A stretch of 64,000 nt of DNA from SB15 sp964639245 (GCA_964639245.1 CAZXCU010000007.1:229497-293496); one strand, 5' to 3'; shown: positions 23,106 through 32,567, numbered from the stretch's first letter. A program made the numbers and translations. The notes: generated by a model from the sequence alone, not told the origin.

Positions 23106-24569
23106 TTATCCCCATACCCAGAAATTGCGGAAAACACAGGTGGCATCCTGTTCGGCATAATTAAGGAATCCCACCCCCACATCCCCCACCCGATTCGGGA
23201 TAAAATCCTGCGCGGTCAAAATGCCGTTCACATACAGACTCACGTACTGGTCGTAAGTGACCAGCACCAGTTTAATATCACCTTCAACTGCATTTTCAAT
23301 CATCGAATAGTCGTTCAGTTGGAGAACAGAATCTTCCCACCAGAGCAAGCCTGCCCCACCCTGCAAATCCACATAGGCCAAAATTTGATTGTTGGGGTCG
23401 GTATAGCGCGAGACAATCCCGCAGCCTGTATCAATGCCTTCCGGCAGTTTAACATCCAACCCCATAATCGAAGCGGCAAACACATCGGCGGGTTGCCCGA
23501 TGATAAATGAACTTTGCTGACGTTTAGCGGCGGTATACGAATCGGTTGAAACGTAAATACGCCGTTTACCACCTTCAGGAAATAATCCCCCGGCCAGAAT
23601 TTCATTCACAATATCATTCGGCTGTGAGGAATCCCAAGCGGTTAGTTCGCGGGGAAATTCCGGCATGTCCAGGGGTGGGCTGGCAAACCAGATTTCCTCC
23701 AGCGCGAGACTGCCGCTTAACAAACTAATTCCCCATTCGCTATTCGCGGTTAGTTCGGAATCGCGGATTTCGCCGAGAAAAACGCCATCGATAAAAAATT
23801 GGATGCTGCTGCCCTGAGCCAATAATCCAAGTGTGTGGGTGCTGGTGGTGTCTATCACCCCGTCTTTTAATGGTGTGACTGCGCCGGTGATGTCGGTTTT
23901 TTGCACCACCCATTGATTTTGTGGTTTGAGGATAAAATGAAAGGCAGTGTACTGCCCGTTGTTTTCCTGCTGGCTGCGAACCGCTAACCCACCCTCCACC
24001 GAATCGCCGGGACTTTGCAGCAGACGGAATCGCGCCTGTACATACACATCGGCGGCGGTAGGGGCGCTGTCGGAATTAAAAATGCGGCGTGTGCCACGCG
24101 GGGCTTCTAACTCAATCGCATTGTTGACGATGGGTGCGCCGCTAAAATTCCAATCGGTGCGCGGACGGGTAAAGGCTTGTTGCCATTGGAGGTGCATGTT
24201 GCCGGGCAGGGCGTAAATTTCGTATGCGCCTTCCCCATAGGCGGCCCGCACGCGAATCTGATAATTTTCGCCGGGCGGAATCGTCAAGCGGGCGCTTGTG
24301 CCAAAAGCCGTGTTGTAATCGCTGTTGTCGATGATAATCTGGCTGTCCCCGTCCAAAAGTTCCAATGCGGGGTCAAGTGACCCACTCAGGGTGGTGACCA
24401 CGACACTGGTTTCAAATTCAAAACTGCCATATTGCCAGATTTTGGCGGGTTCACTGGCGGTTAATTCACCTATTTGCAGGGACATCAGCCCTAAGACGGT
24501 TTCCTCTTGAGCATGAACCGTTGGCAGCAGCACCCAAAAGACACTGACCACTAAAAATATTCGCAGCAT
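23106..24569 (-). CDS. Secreted protein with concanavalin-like (LamG/DUF1080-type) domains
   Basis: 487 residues with a cleavable signal peptide (LRIFLVVSVFWVLLPTVHAQ). An N-terminal pre-peptidase-like beta domain (TLSGSLDPALELLDGDSQII, YQIRVRAAYGEGAYEIYALP) is followed by two jelly-roll halves (YVQARFRLLQSPGDSVEGGL, STHTLGLLAQGSSIQFFIDG with FLGEIRD, and later GDIKLVLVTYDQYVSLYVNG). This layout resembles the extracellular glycan-binding folds of other bacteria. It has no visible catalytic pair, so an adhesive or carbohydrate-binding role is more likely than an enzyme. Lies alone on the minus strand. Confidence 0.8.
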   Translation of the reverse strand: MLRIFLVVSVFWVLLPTVHAQEETVLGLMSLQIGELTASEPAKIWQYGSFEFETSVVVTTLSGSLDPALELLDGDSQIIIDNSDYNTAFGTSARLTIPPGENYQIRVRAAYGEGAYEIYALPGNMHLQWQQAFTRPRTDWNFSGAPIVNNAIELEAPRGTRRIFNSDSAPTAADVYVQARFRLLQSPGDSVEGGLAVRSQQENNGQYTAFHFILKPQNQWVVQKTDITGAVTPLKDGVIDTTSTHTLGLLAQGSSIQFFIDGVFLGEIRDSELTANSEWGISLLSGSLALEEIWFASPPLDMPEFPRELTAWDSSQPNDIVNEILAGGLFPEGGKRRIYVSTDSYTAAKRQQSSFIIGQPADVFAASIMGLDVKLPEGIDTGCGIVSRYTDPNNQILAYVDLQGGAGLLWWEDSVLQLNDYSMIENAVEGDIKLVLVTYDQYVSLYVNGILTAQDFIPNRVGDVGVGFLNYAEQDATCVFRNFWVWG

Positions 24570-24738
24570 AGCACCCTCAAAAAATCCGCCTGAATCGTAC
24601 CGAGTGGCGCGTCGAATGCAAACAACGGTTGGCCTATGTTTGGTTCATTTTTACAGGATGTTTCCCCGATGCCTAAGTTGCAGGATTACGGACTTTGGCG
24701 TATTCTCTTAAAGGTTTATTTTGGGGATGTGGACAATT

Positions 24739-24888
24739 ATGAAACGGTTATCCGATACAGATTTTCCGGTGATGGAAGACCGTCACGACACCGGCAATCG
24801 GGTCAGTCTGGTGGTGGTGATTGGCGTGCTGGTATTTATTTGCCTATGCCTTGTGCCTGCGGCTGCCATCATCATCACTTCATTATAG
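24739..24888 (+). CDS. Small single-span membrane protein
   Basis: 49 residues from ATG 24739 (MKRLSDTDFPVMEDRHDTGN), a charged N-terminus followed by one strongly hydrophobic C-terminal span (VSLVVVIGVLVFICLCLVPA, then AAIIITSL). The layout is that of a tail-anchored small membrane protein. GGGATGTGG lies upstream as a fair ribosome binding site. It ends 21 nt before the TPR membrane protein and is probably co-transcribed with it. I chose this frame over a longer 88-codon frame that covers it, because the latter has a cysteine/histidine-rich, shadow-like composition. Confidence 0.6.
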   Translation: MKRLSDTDFPVMEDRHDTGNRVSLVVVIGVLVFICLCLVPAAAIIITSL

Positions 24889-24909
24889 AAATAAAAAGGT
24901 AAAAGAAAA

Positions 24910-26295
24910 ATGACGGAGACCACTGAGAGTACCAACACAAAACCACCGGATAACTCCAGATTTGATTGGGTTTATCGCTGGGGGAGTTTGTTTCTGTGGG
25001 GCTTAATGGCCTTGACGGTTTTTCTCTTGGCGATTTTTGCGCTCCTCAATGTGGGATGGCGCACCTACCATCTGGTTACAGATACCGAATCACGTAAACA
25101 AGAAATTATTGTACTAGAGGCAACCCCACCGGGAGGACGCGAACGTTTTGTAGACATTGCCGAAGCCCTTGAGCGTGCTAACGCCTCTTTGGGGATGGCA
25201 GAAACGGTGCTGTCCTTTTTGGAAGGGGCATCGGTTTTGGTTGCGCTGGCGTTGGGTGCTGCGGCCATTTTTGGCTTCCAGAATGCGCGAGAACTGCGTA
25301 AAGATGTTGAAGAAGAACGCAATAAAATTAATGCCCTCTTGGGTCAACTTGAACCTGTACAAAAGGATTTAGCCTCACTGCCTGACCGATTGACGGTTCT
25401 CAATAATATTGAAAATGATTTCATGGATTTACTCCAAGCGAACCAGGAACTGTCCCTCAAAAATTATGAAGAAGCCTATCACTATGTGAATCGTGTGTTA
25501 GACCGTTCGCCCAAAAATGTGCAGGCTTTGTATATTGCGGGTTGGTTAGAAAACCAATATATCCCCAACAGCTTGCCAAAGGCCAAAGAGCATTTGAAAC
25601 AAGCACTCGCCATTGACCCTAATTCTCAGTCCGTCAAAGCGGCCTACGGTGTTACCCTGAGGCGCATGGCAGGACGTATGAATAATCAGAATGAGAGAGA
25701 GAATTTATGGCGCGAGTCCTTAGGCTATTTGCTCCAAGCATTAGGGGCAAATCCACTATTAATTGACCTTAACCGCGAATCATTCTGGGGGCCAGTGGGG
25801 GGAAATTATCGAGATTTAAATCAAGTGGGAGAGGCGATTCGCAGTTACGAAAAAGCCCGCGATGTTACCCCCGGTTCATCCTATCCCATCGGGAATCTGG
25901 GGGCGTTATATTTGCAGCAGGCCAAACAAGAAAATAACCCCGAAAACTACGCCAAAGCCTTACATACCTTTGAAGAAACAGTAGAACTGTCTGACCGCGA
26001 AAAAGGCTACAACCCCAACGACTATTTTGTGCTGATGGATCTGGCAATGGCTTATACGATGCTTGGCGCAGAAAACCTACAAAATTTTGAAAAAGCCCAA
26101 AAATGGTTTGACTTCGCCCTTAGCCCTAGCATCAATGCCACTTCCGGCATGTTACGAGTTTCGCTAGGGGGGTGGCAACGGCTTTACGAATATTGCCCTG
26201 ATGACTGGCCTAACGTCCAGAACACCTTAGAACAACGCATTCTGCAAATTAAAGAGGCAATTGAACAACGCCAAGAGAAACAAGCCACCCATTAA
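24910..26295 (+). CDS. Membrane-anchored TPR protein
   Basis: 461 residues. Two membrane spans (about 26-50, WGSLFLWGLMALTVFLLAIF, and about 100-120, EGASVLVALALGAAAIFGF), a coiled coil (about 122-155, ELRKDVEEERNKINALLGQL), then a cytoplasmic TPR array with units such as YEEAYHYVNRVLDRSPKNVQ, HLKQALAIDPNSQSVKAAYG and ALHTFEETVELSDREK. No enzyme motif. It is probably a scaffold at the membrane, paired with the small tail-anchored protein just upstream. Long TPR repeats here are more regular than in the 9152 gene. Confidence 0.85.
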   Translation: MTETTESTNTKPPDNSRFDWVYRWGSLFLWGLMALTVFLLAIFALLNVGWRTYHLVTDTESRKQEIIVLEATPPGGRERFVDIAEALERANASLGMAETVLSFLEGASVLVALALGAAAIFGFQNARELRKDVEEERNKINALLGQLEPVQKDLASLPDRLTVLNNIENDFMDLLQANQELSLKNYEEAYHYVNRVLDRSPKNVQALYIAGWLENQYIPNSLPKAKEHLKQALAIDPNSQSVKAAYGVTLRRMAGRMNNQNERENLWRESLGYLLQALGANPLLIDLNRESFWGPVGGNYRDLNQVGEAIRSYEKARDVTPGSSYPIGNLGALYLQQAKQENNPENYAKALHTFEETVELSDREKGYNPNDYFVLMDLAMAYTMLGAENLQNFEKAQKWFDFALSPSINATSGMLRVSLGGWQRLYEYCPDDWPNVQNTLEQRILQIKEAIEQRQEKQATH

Positions 26296-26357
26296 ATTTT
26301 CTCACCCTAATGAATAGACATGGGCAATACGAAAGTAACCTGCCCATGTCCACCCGG

Positions 26358-26397
26358 ATGGGTTCATCTAGCCCCGCGCTCCTTGTGGGAGAGGGAT
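26358..26397. repeat. Partial dispersed hairpin (REP-like)
   Basis: Contains CGGATGGGTTCATCTAGCCC near 26355 and then GCGCTCCTTGTGGGAGAGGG near 26376. It is related in composition to the 19617, 32568 and 62153 hairpins. It lies in the gap between the TPR protein and yceI. Confidence 0.35.
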
Positions 26398-26474
26398 AAG
26401 CGCTTGATTCCTTTAGGGCGTGTAAGAAATTTTTCCCTGAGACTATCTGACCAAGTAAGAATGCGGATGGCAAC

Positions 26475-27215
26475 ATGAAAACTTTTTCCAGAACAACATG
26501 GATTTTAATTGGGTTGGTCGTGCTGGTGGTGGCGATTGGGGGCGGGTTATACACCTATGACCAATTGTTTGGCCTGACCGGGCCAGATGAAACCCCGCCA
26601 GAAGCCCCCACCCTGCAAGCCTCCGCCACGCAACAGGTGGTGTATCGGATTGACCCGTCACAGTCCGAAGCGCGTTACAGCGCCAGCGAAGTTTTTCTCC
26701 GCGAAAATCGAGATGCCAGTCCGGTGGGTGTGACCAAAGGCATCGCGGGGGATGTGCTGATTGATTTTGCCAACCCGACCAACAGTCAGGTAGGCACGAT
26801 TGTCATTAATATCGAACAATTTGAATCGGATAGTGGACTGCGCGATGGGCGAATCCGCCGTGAATTTCTGGAATCGTCCAAATATCCCGAAGCGATTTTT
26901 ATTCCGACTGAATTGGTCAATTTTCCCGCCAATCCCATCGAAGGACAGTCCTATAATTTTCAAATGACAGGGGATTTGACGGTCAAAGAAACCACCGCCC
27001 CGACCACTTGGGAAGTCTCCGCCACCCTCAACGGGGACACGCTCACCGGGTCAGCCAGCACCACCATTTTGATGTCTACCTATGGTGTTGGCCCGATTAG
27101 CTTGGCGGGAATTCTCGAAACCGAAGATGAAGTGCGCCTTGAATTTGATTTTGTGGCGGTGCGTGTGGATGACACCCAAGCCACGCCGGAGGCTGCCGCC
27201 CCTTCTGATTCATAA
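26475..27215 (+). CDS. YceI-family lipid-binding-like secreted protein
   Basis: 246 residues. One N-terminal membrane span (TWILIGLVVLVVAIGGGLYT) anchors the protein outside the membrane. The rest matches the YceI lipocalin-like barrel: YRIDPSQSEARYSASEVFL, IAGDVLIDFANPTNSQVGTI, IRREFLESSKYPEAIFIPTE and TGDLTVKETTAPTTWEVSA. YceI proteins bind isoprenoid-type lipids or respond to acid or stress. The gene is followed 49 nt later by a Nudix hydrolase on the same strand, which is probably not functionally linked. Confidence 0.9.
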   Translation: MKTFSRTTWILIGLVVLVVAIGGGLYTYDQLFGLTGPDETPPEAPTLQASATQQVVYRIDPSQSEARYSASEVFLRENRDASPVGVTKGIAGDVLIDFANPTNSQVGTIVINIEQFESDSGLRDGRIRREFLESSKYPEAIFIPTELVNFPANPIEGQSYNFQMTGDLTVKETTAPTTWEVSATLNGDTLTGSASTTILMSTYGVGPISLAGILETEDEVRLEFDFVAVRVDDTQATPEAAAPSDS

Positions 27216-27264
27216 ATGATTTTTCCGAAGAACCATACGAGTTGATAGGTGAGGTTAATTGAGG

Positions 27265-27732
27265 ATGACGGGAAAAATTGTCGTCGGGGCATTGTGTTAT
27301 GTGGTGGACAATGCCCGGCGTGTCTTGCTGCTCAAACGGCGCAATCCGCCGCACGTAGGGTTGTGGTCTGCCCCGGGCGGCAAAATGGAGTTGGGCGAAT
27401 CCCCGCAGATGTGCGCCATCCGTGAAATCCGGGAAGAAACGGGGCTAACCATCCACAACCCAACCCTGCGTGGGATTGTTACCACCTATCATCAGCACAT
27501 TGCCACCCACTGGATGTTATTTATTTTTCGGGCAGATACCTTCACAGGCGAATTGATGCAAACCGATGAAGGCGACCTTGCCTGGATTCCTCTTGCAACC
27601 CTGACCGATTATCCCATGCCCTACAGCGACAACATTTATGCCCCGCGTGCGCTTGGGGAAAATGATTCTCTGTTCCAAGCGCGGTTTGTCTACACATCAG
27701 ATACCGTATGCAGCGAAGAAAGTTTTTACTGA
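27265..27732 (+). CDS. Nudix hydrolase
   Basis: About 155 residues from ATG 27265, with GAGG twice within 15 nt upstream. A TTG two codons earlier is possible but less likely. Nudix box is intact: GGKMELGESPQMCAIREIRE followed by ETGL (GX5EX7REUXEEXGU). The rest (VLLLKRRNPPHVGLWSAPGG) is close to MutT-type proteins. It would hydrolyse a nucleoside diphosphate linked to another moiety, perhaps an oxidised nucleotide, with Mg or Mn. The substrate cannot be read. Confidence 0.92.
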   Translation: MTGKIVVGALCYVVDNARRVLLLKRRNPPHVGLWSAPGGKMELGESPQMCAIREIREETGLTIHNPTLRGIVTTYHQHIATHWMLFIFRADTFTGELMQTDEGDLAWIPLATLTDYPMPYSDNIYAPRALGENDSLFQARFVYTSDTVCSEESFY

Positions 27733-27798
27733 GGACAGACAGAAATTCACTCCATCAACACATTGTCGAATCCCGAATCGTAGACTATAGTTTGGCTT

Positions 27799-28308
27799 AT
27801 GAGCGAACCATTTACCCCTTCTCCTGAATTAAGCCGTAAACTCGACGCGAATCGACAGGGCAAACTCACCTCCCAGCAACGTGCCTTCCTGTCTGTGGGT
27901 GTGCTTTTTACCAGTGGCGGGTTGCTGTGCATGGGCGCGATGCTGGTGCAGTTGGGCGGGGCATTGCTGGCAGGGCTGGCCCCCCAGAGCATTTTTACAT
28001 GGTTTTTTTTCCTGATTACGCTGCTGACTTTTGGCTATCTCGCCGCGACTCTGTTCATCAATGCCCGCACGTTCATTCCCGATTTGCTGGGCAGGCAAAA
28101 AGTCAAACAGGCACGCGGCAAACTGACCATTCAACTCCCGCAGCGCGAACGCTGGGAACTCCCTTTTTCCTACATTGTGGGTGATTATTCCTTCGCACCG
28201 TTTGAAGTGCCGGACGATGTACCAATGGAACAGGGACGCGAATACATTGTTTACTACCTTGCCCGCACCCGCGCTTTTTTGAGCATCGAACCCGCCTCCA
28301 AAAAGTAA
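27799..28308 (+). CDS. Two-span membrane protein of unknown function
   Basis: 169 residues with a cytoplasmic N-terminus, two membrane spans (about 29-56, FLSVGVLFTSGGLLCMGAML, and about 65-85, IFTWFFFLITLLTFGYLAAT) and a C-terminal soluble part (KLTIQLPQRERWELPFSYIV) with beta character. No known family was recognised. It lies between the Nudix and PP2C genes on the same strand; the 79-nt gap before PP2C gives no firm evidence of a shared transcript. Confidence 0.8.
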   Translation: MSEPFTPSPELSRKLDANRQGKLTSQQRAFLSVGVLFTSGGLLCMGAMLVQLGGALLAGLAPQSIFTWFFFLITLLTFGYLAATLFINARTFIPDLLGRQKVKQARGKLTIQLPQRERWELPFSYIVGDYSFAPFEVPDDVPMEQGREYIVYYLARTRAFLSIEPASKK

Positions 28309-28387
28309 AATTTGTAAAAATGTAATTTTTCTCCTGTGACCATCTCCTGTACAATGGAGCAAGTGTTGAGTAAGGTTAAAGAGTCCC

Positions 28388-29161
28388 ATGCCCAAACGAA
28401 TTACCTACGGCATTAAATCCGATATTGGTCAAACCCGTGTTAATAATGAGGACGCAGTGTTTTCATTGGCAACATTCAGCGACACCTCCGCCAAACAACC
28501 CGCCTTCGGGGTTTTTATTGTGGCGGACGGCATGGGGGGGCATCAAGGCGGCGAACGTGCCTCCGCGATTGCAGCCCGGATGGTTGCCAGCCACATTCAG
28601 CAGGAAATGATTTTCCCCATGCTAGAAGGGCGTGGTTTGGAAGATATTGTCGAAATTATCGAAACCGCCGCCCGCAAAGCCAATGAACAGGTCGTGCTGG
28701 AAGTACCAGAAGGCGGAACGACCCTGACCTTTGCTGTTTTTGTCGACAATCGGGCGTTTATCGGGCATGTGGGCGACAGCCGCGCTTATATGATTTCTCC
28801 GCGTGGCATCACCCAGCTCACCGAAAGTCACGATTTAGTTACCCGCCTGATCGAAATGGGCGAAGTCACCCGCGAACAGGTCGCCTCCGGGGAAATCATC
28901 GTTAAAAATGTCCTGTATCGCGCATTGGGGCAGCAAGAGGGCTTGGAACTGAACACCACCACCCGCCAATTAAAAGCAGATGAATTTTTGCTCATTTGCA
29001 GCGATGGCCTGTGGAATCTGGTGTCGGATGAGGTCTTGCAGCAGACCGTGTTAGAAGCTGCTTCCCCCCAAGAAGCCTGTCAAACACTGGTGGATTACGC
29101 GAATGACAAAGGCGGACACGACAACATTTCCGTCATTGTGGTGCGCGTGAGCGAAGGATAA
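28388..29161 (+). CDS. PP2C-family serine/threonine phosphatase
   Basis: 257 residues, length as in Stp/PrpC. Metal-binding and catalytic motifs are complete: IGQTRVNNEDAVFS, IVADGMGGHQGG, GHVGDSRAYMI, LICSDGLWNLVSDE and KGGHDNISVIVVRV. It removes phosphate from Ser/Thr proteins in the cytoplasm using Mn or Mg. The bacterial Ser/Thr kinase at 43854 is a possible partner though 15 kb away. It converges on the inositol-phosphate synthase gene, with an intrinsic terminator between them. Confidence 0.95.
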   Translation: MPKRITYGIKSDIGQTRVNNEDAVFSLATFSDTSAKQPAFGVFIVADGMGGHQGGERASAIAARMVASHIQQEMIFPMLEGRGLEDIVEIIETAARKANEQVVLEVPEGGTTLTFAVFVDNRAFIGHVGDSRAYMISPRGITQLTESHDLVTRLIEMGEVTREQVASGEIIVKNVLYRALGQQEGLELNTTTRQLKADEFLLICSDGLWNLVSDEVLQQTVLEAASPQEACQTLVDYANDKGGHDNISVIVVRVSEG

Positions 29162-29165
29162 AAAA

Positions 29166-29184
29166 GGGCGGGGAATTCCCGCCC
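29166..29184 (-). terminator. Intrinsic terminator for the inositol-phosphate synthase gene
   Basis: GGGCGGGGAATTCCCGCCC forms a 7-8 bp G/C stem. Read on the minus strand it is followed by a T run (CTTTTTTATCC), the classic layout downstream of a minus-strand gene. On the plus strand it lacks a T run, so it should serve mainly the minus-strand gene. Confidence 0.75.
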
Positions 29185-29192
29185 ATAACCTG

Positions 29193-30290
29193 TTATTCCG
29201 GTTTAACCGTCCCGTTAAAATCGCCCTTGATGTAATCTTCCACCAATTGCCGTGCGACATCATCGGTGTGCTGAATGGGCGGGGATTTCATAAAATAGCT
29301 GGACGGGGCTTCCAGTGTGCCGGACAGTTTGCGATCCAAACCCAACTTAGCGGCGCGTACTGCGTCAATAATCACGCCCGCGCTATTGGGACTGTCCCAG
29401 ACTTCCAATTTAAGTTCAATATTCAACGGCACATCCCCGAAGGAACGTCCTTCCAAACGAATATGCGCCCATTTGCGGTCTGTCAACCACGGCACATAAT
29501 CGCTGGGGCCAATGTAGATATTGTTGGGATCAACCGCATAGGGCAATTGGCTGACCACACTGTTGGTTTTGGAGATTTTTTTACTTTCCAGCCGTTCACG
29601 GTCAAGCATGTTGTAAAAGTCCATGTTCCCGCCCACGTTCAGTTGGCTGGTACGTTCCAGACGCACCCCCCGATTGCGGAACAGATTCACCAGTTCCCGA
29701 TGCACAATTGTCGCCCCAACCTGACTTTTAATATCATCACCAATCAGGGGCAAGCCACGTTCTGCGAAGCGCTTTTGCCAGTACGGTTCACGGGCAATAA
29801 ACACCGGAATCGCGTTAATGAACGCACAGCCCGCATTTAAAACCTGTTCAACATACCATTTAGTGGCTTGTTCGCTGCCGACGGGCAGGTAATTAACCAC
29901 CACATCCGTTTTGGTATCGCGCAGGACTTCGGTGATATTGGCGGTAGAACCGGGCGCTTTTTCTATCTTTTGCGCCAGATATTTACCCAAACCATCATGG
30001 GTCATGCCGCGCACCACTTCCACGCCCATATTTGGCACATCGGCAAATTTGATGGTGTTGTTTTGCCCGCCCCAGATGGCTTCGGACAAATCCTTACCCA
30101 CTTTGGTAATATCAATGTCAACTGCCGCGCTAAATTCAATATCGCTGATGTGATAGCCGCCAAAATTGACGTGCATTAAGCCGGGGATTTCTTCGGTTTC
30201 GGGAGCATTTTTATAATAATGAACCCCTTGAATCAAGGAATTGGCGCAGTTGCCCACCCCGATAATGGCGACCCGTACTTTTTTGCTCAA
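29193..30290 (-). CDS. ino1: Inositol-1-phosphate synthase (actinobacterial/archaeal type)
   Basis: 365 residues, the short form. Nucleotide-binding start VAIIGVGNCANSLIQGVHYY, then GLGKYLAQKIEKAPGSTANI, FINAIPVFIAREPYW, LIGDDIKSQVGATIVHREL and the C-terminal NSAGVIIDAVRAAKLGLDRK. It converts glucose 6-phosphate to 1L-myo-inositol 1-phosphate with NAD as internal hydride carrier. This supplies phosphatidylinositol or inositol osmolytes. It takes the same glucose 6-phosphate that Zwf uses. A single gene with its own terminator, no visible operon partner. Confidence 0.95.
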   Translation of the reverse strand: MSKKVRVAIIGVGNCANSLIQGVHYYKNAPETEEIPGLMHVNFGGYHISDIEFSAAVDIDITKVGKDLSEAIWGGQNNTIKFADVPNMGVEVVRGMTHDGLGKYLAQKIEKAPGSTANITEVLRDTKTDVVVNYLPVGSEQATKWYVEQVLNAGCAFINAIPVFIAREPYWQKRFAERGLPLIGDDIKSQVGATIVHRELVNLFRNRGVRLERTSQLNVGGNMDFYNMLDRERLESKKISKTNSVVSQLPYAVDPNNIYIGPSDYVPWLTDRKWAHIRLEGRSFGDVPLNIELKLEVWDSPNSAGVIIDAVRAAKLGLDRKLSGTLEAPSSYFMKSPPIQHTDDVARQLVEDYIKGDFNGTVKPE

Positions 30291-30520
30291 TGTGAACTCC
30301 TATGAATTAGTAAAAACACGCCGCATTATACTCCTGTGCAGAGTTCAGGGGTCAAGTGCAAAAGCCTGAGGCCCCATATCCGCTTTTATATGAAACTAAC
30401 CCGCCACAAAATCACTCAACTCTTGCATTTGGCAGTCATTGGCAGTGAATTGCATGGAAATGGCAGCAAGATTCTCGCTAGGATGAGGACAGTCTACCCG
30501 TCATAGAACTAGGAGAACCC

Positions 30521-30901
30521 ATGAATCAACTGCGTCCGTATCTGCGCTACATCCCGTTGGGGGTGGTCATCTGGTTAGCATTTTTAATTTTTATCCGTCT
30601 GATTGGCTCATCCGTTTTTTCTGGCGGCAATCCCCTGCTCATTGTTTTTTTCATTGCTGCGTTTCCCTTGTTATGGGTCACAATCATTGCCCTTGCGCCT
30701 ATTTTCGGGGTACCAGTTCGTAAAATGTTCATGCCCGTGGTCGTGATGACATTGACAGCTTTGATGATGGATGGAGTCGCCATCGGATTTACCGATTTTT
30801 ATGGATCTACGGATGATCAGGTGCGGGCTGCGGCAGCCTACCTCATGTGGGGAGCAGGTGTAGGGATACTCATCAGCCTGTGGATTTCTGGTGAGGAATA
30901 A
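30521..30901 (+). CDS. Four-span small membrane protein (DUF5367-like)
   Basis: 126 residues with four hydrophobic segments (IPLGVVIWLAFLIFIRLIGS, LLIVFFIAAFPLLWVTIIAL, FMPVVVMTLTALMMDGVAIG, YLMWGAGVGILISLWI). The overall pattern recalls the DUF5367 family, from memory and not tested. No enzymatic motif. The leader CTAGGAGAACCC gives a strong ribosome binding site. It is isolated between inositol-phosphate synthase (divergent) and a convergent secreted protein. Confidence 0.75.
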   Translation: MNQLRPYLRYIPLGVVIWLAFLIFIRLIGSSVFSGGNPLLIVFFIAAFPLLWVTIIALAPIFGVPVRKMFMPVVVMTLTALMMDGVAIGFTDFYGSTDDQVRAAAAYLMWGAGVGILISLWISGEE

Positions 30902-30926
30902 TCGCGCTTGGGGTGGGGCTGTCCAG

Positions 30927-32558
30927 CTACCGCCCTACATAGCCCCAGCCCATGCCGATGAACTCCCCGCTTGCATCATCCAGCGCAAATCGTAGAAAAA
31001 TCAGCCGTTCATCCGGCCAGAGCAGATAGGTGGTGAACTGGTTGCTGCTCACTTGCTCATGCTGCAAGGTCATCACGTAAATATTTTCCGGCGCGATTGC
31101 CCACCCCAGTCTCGCCCGCACACCGGCATTACTCAACCAGAGTTTGGCGAGTCTGCCAGCAGGGGCAAAATAATTAGCCGGGGGTGTTTCTGTCACAGTC
31201 ACAACTTCGTTTTGCTCAAAATCATCGGGGAAAATCTCAAATGCCCGCCCGCCGCGATACAGCACGTAAATTTTATCAGTATCCGCCCGCCGCAAGAGAT
31301 AGCCACCCTCAAATTCTTGAAATGTCCCCTGTACGAATTGTTCCGCCCCCTCAGGACACATCAACGCAGGAATTTTATACGGAAAGGCATAGGGAACATC
31401 ACATTTCATGGCGATGGATTTTTCCATATCCAGCACATCGCCCGCCGGAGTCGTCACCTGCATGATGAAGGGCAGGCGATAATAAGCCCCTTCGGGCAGG
31501 GTCACCGGGTAGCGGCCTTCAAGAGTCGGAACGGCCTGCATAACATTTTGCCGTGTGCCATCCGGTAACAGCACATCAAATGCGATGCTGCTAGCCCCTT
31601 CGACCCGCCAGATAATTTCTACCGTTTCCCCTGCGGCAGCCGGTTCTGGCACAAACGCGAATCGGAAAACAGTGGGCAGTGTGCCAGCAATCGGATAGTC
31701 CGGGCGGTTAGCGATAATTTGTTCGTCGGTGCTGCTGGTCTGGCTTTGACGTTCCGGCGCGGGGGCATCCGTCGCAAAAGAGGTGGGAATGGCTACCGAA
31801 GCAACTTGAGTCGTTTGTTCTGGCGGAGTCGTGGCGCTGGTCAGGTTGAGCAAAATCACCGCATCATCTAAGGTACGGTCATCACGCACATCCACCACGC
31901 GCAAGGCAATTTGAATCAGGCTGCTTGTCCCCGGCGAAACAGGCGCAACCACCCCCTGCCCTTTGGAGGGAATCCATAAATTTTCGCGGGGGAGTTCAAT
32001 CGAAACACGGTTGCCATCATCCAGAATTTGCTCAAACAGCAAATGGGCAGTAGGCCAGCGTCCGGCAATTTCCCACGACACATTCAACCGCGCATTGCCC
32101 GATTGAATTTCGGCGGGGTCAAGCGTTTGACGGTCACTGGTAAAGGCCACAATCTGCGGTTGAAAACTGGCTTCATCAAAACGGTATGGCACAGTCAAAA
32201 ACTGCTGAGTCAGCACATTTCCCGCCGCATCCACCAGCGAGAGACGGAAAGTCGGTGGCGCAAAATTGAACGGGTGCTGTAACAGAGTGCTGAAGGAATC
32301 GGTAGGTAAAAATGGGCTGCCATCCGCTTTGGTCAGGGGTTGCCAGTCATTTAAGATGAAAGCGTGGAGTTGGGCTTGGGTATCGCCCGCCGTGTTGACC
32401 GATTTCCAGCGCAAGGTGACTTGAATTTGCCCCGATTCGACATCGGCAACGGTCAGAGTCGCGGGGACATCGGCGGTCAAAAAAACGATGGTTGGCGGGG
32501 TCTGGGCGTGGATGCTGGCAGTCAAAAAGAAGGACAAAAAAATGAAGATAGCGATCAT
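30927..32558 (-). CDS. Secreted multi-domain protein with a C-terminal LGWA-type module
   Basis: About 543 residues from ATG 32558, chosen because it gives a proper signal peptide (MIAIFIFLSFFLTASIHAQT). The same frame is open further upstream to 33035, but that part runs antisense inside murJ and has no protein-like composition. The mature protein has immunoglobulin-like beta modules (about 30-330), a Thr/Pro-rich link (TTPPEQTTQVASVAIPTSFA), and a C-terminal part ending VRARLGWAIAPENIY, a motif I have seen at the end of other extracellular proteins. No catalytic residue is apparent. It starts 105 nt downstream of murJ, with a hairpin between. Confidence 0.8.
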   Translation of the reverse strand: MIAIFIFLSFFLTASIHAQTPPTIVFLTADVPATLTVADVESGQIQVTLRWKSVNTAGDTQAQLHAFILNDWQPLTKADGSPFLPTDSFSTLLQHPFNFAPPTFRLSLVDAAGNVLTQQFLTVPYRFDEASFQPQIVAFTSDRQTLDPAEIQSGNARLNVSWEIAGRWPTAHLLFEQILDDGNRVSIELPRENLWIPSKGQGVVAPVSPGTSSLIQIALRVVDVRDDRTLDDAVILLNLTSATTPPEQTTQVASVAIPTSFATDAPAPERQSQTSSTDEQIIANRPDYPIAGTLPTVFRFAFVPEPAAAGETVEIIWRVEGASSIAFDVLLPDGTRQNVMQAVPTLEGRYPVTLPEGAYYRLPFIMQVTTPAGDVLDMEKSIAMKCDVPYAFPYKIPALMCPEGAEQFVQGTFQEFEGGYLLRRADTDKIYVLYRGGRAFEIFPDDFEQNEVVTVTETPPANYFAPAGRLAKLWLSNAGVRARLGWAIAPENIYVMTLQHEQVSSNQFTTYLLWPDERLIFLRFALDDASGEFIGMGWGYVGR

Positions 32559-32567
32559 TGGCTTACG

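Noticed and set aside
24636..24902. 88-codon open frame on the plus strand
   Set aside because: Its Cys/His/Arg-rich end is a shadow of the 49-residue membrane protein in another frame, which has a much better composition.
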